Shown: piece by piece, positions 5,353-5,854 of the stretch
Layout of the letters: every line of letters starts with the position of its first letter
How positions within the stretch are numbered: position 1 is the first letter of the stretch
Source of the DNA: Anaerolineales bacterium
Lineage (GTDB): Bacteria > Chloroflexota > Anaerolineae > Anaerolineales > Villigracilaceae
Assembly: GCA_024763295.1 (NCBI GenBank)
Contig: JANTFU010000157.1
Location: 1-5,854 of the forward strand
Reading direction: 5' to 3'
Length of the DNA: 5,854 nt
The notes under the pieces: generated by a model
The model's input: the letters and a program-made list of their open reading frames with translations, nothing else
What the model was told of the DNA's origin: nothing
The model's database searches: none
Made by a program: the position numbers and the translations under genes

Positions 5353-5370
5353 ATTGACCTCCAGTAGAGT

Positions 5371-5854
5371 CTATTTACAAAATTTTGTTCTTTCGCACTG
5401 TTCTTCAAAAGAAAAAGGTGAAATATCATAAACAAGATATTCATAGGCAATGATATCAACAGGCTCGAAATTCTCCCGTAACCAAGCATATTTGGCAGGC
5501 GATTCCGTCACACCCACTAAGGCATTCGGAGAGATGACGATTAAGCCGGAAACCATTTTATCAGGCTCGTACTGCGCAGACGGATAATCTTGCAAGTATA
5601 CTTCTAGTGCATACCTGCCCTGCCCCCAATCCAGATTTGAATCGGCAAGATAAAGATAAGCGTTCTTACGGTCGCCGATGGTTTCATTAAAATAGGGAAT
5701 ATAGTATGGAAAATAAGACCAGATAGAAGCAGCCAAATAGACAAATCCAATGCTCAAAGCTACCCAATGCAAACGGGAAAAGCTATGCCATTTCACAAAC
5801 AGACTTCCAGCAAACACAAATAGCAAGGGGAAGATAATCAGATAATATCGAATG
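5371..5854 (-). CDS. C-terminal part of a polytopic GT39/PMT-type membrane glycosyltransferase (5' end outside window)
   Basis: The reading frame is open to the window edge, giving about 160 visible residues and a TAG stop at 5373-5371. A TTG at 5826 could pose as a start, but the upstream codons continue in frame as hydrophobic sequence (IRYYLIIFPLLFVFAGSLFV), so this is a fragment of a larger protein. A second membrane helix follows (WVALSIGFVYLAASIWSYF). The soluble tail contains DSNLDWGQGRYALEVYLQDY, the aspartate-tryptophan-glycine-glutamine signature I know from the C-terminal, outward-facing part of dolichyl/undecaprenyl-phosphate-sugar-dependent transferases (GT39/ArnT/PMT-like). Such enzymes transfer a sugar from a polyprenyl-phosphate carrier on the outer face of the membrane. 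The catalytic N-terminal loops are not in the window, so activity and acceptor cannot be judged. It lies 18 bp upstream of neuB, suggesting one transcript. Confidence 0.75.
   Translation of the reverse strand, partial: IRYYLIIFPLLFVFAGSLFVKWHSFSRLHWVALSIGFVYLAASIWSYFPYYIPYFNETIGDRKNAYLYLADSNLDWGQGRYALEVYLQDYPSAQYEPDKMVSGLIVISPNALVGVTESPAKYAWLRENFEPVDIIAYEYLVYDISPFSFEEQCERTKFCK

Noticed and set aside
4822..5367. Plus-strand open frame of 181 codons
   Set aside because: It is the antisense shadow of neuB, whose minus-strand reading has clear catalytic motifs.
5371..5826. Short complete gene starting at the TTG at 5826
   Set aside because: The frame stays open and hydrophobic up to the window edge, and the encoded residues match the end of a larger membrane glycosyltransferase.

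Overview
The window looks like part of a bacterial surface-polysaccharide locus. All seven genes I can support lie on the minus strand, so transcription runs from high to low coordinates. The gene set is a polytopic glycosyltransferase, a NeuB-type nonulosonate synthase, a GT4 glycosyltransferase, a LapA-like membrane protein, a hexapeptide-repeat acyltransferase and a DUF4910-type metallopeptidase-like protein. Together with the many short tandem and palindromic repeats, this reminds me of Anaerolineae (Chloroflexota). That placement is an impression from gene style and repeat style; there is no rRNA or other marker gene here to prove it.

Layout in transcription order: (1) 5854-5371, C-terminal end of an integral-membrane sugar transferase of the GT39/PMT type, cut by the window edge. 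(2) 5352-4285, NeuB/SAF sialic-acid-type synthase. (3) 4287-3754, a repeat-bounded unit holding a small four-helix-bundle (S23/23S-IVS family) gene at 4190-3822. (4) 3740-2652, GT4 glycosyltransferase. (5) 2640-2260, LapA-like two-helix membrane protein with a coiled coil. (6) 2236-1418, left-handed beta-helix acyltransferase with a C-terminal extension. (7) 1411-1325, a repeat with palindromic arms. (8) 1310-1, DUF4910-type zinc hydrolase with a C-terminal winged-helix, missing only its last residues.

How the genes may fit together: NeuB makes a nine-carbon acidic sugar from PEP and a hexosamine-derived substrate. The acyltransferase and glycosyltransferases could decorate and assemble a surface glycan containing it. 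The GT39-type enzyme would act with a lipid-linked donor at the membrane. The spacing between genes 1-2 (18 bp), 4-5 (11 bp) and 5-6 (23 bp) fits an operon. CMP-sugar activation, epimerase and export genes are not in view.

The most unusual aspect is the repeat content. The four-helix-bundle gene sits between 15-bp degenerate tandem repeats, with a 28-bp imperfect inverted repeat and a 16-bp exact direct repeat across it, and the right arm contains the stop codon of neuB. Separate 7-bp and 8-bp tandem repeats lie inside the coding sequences of the GT4 and DUF4910 genes without breaking the reading frames. No stretch longer than about 110 bases lacks a gene.
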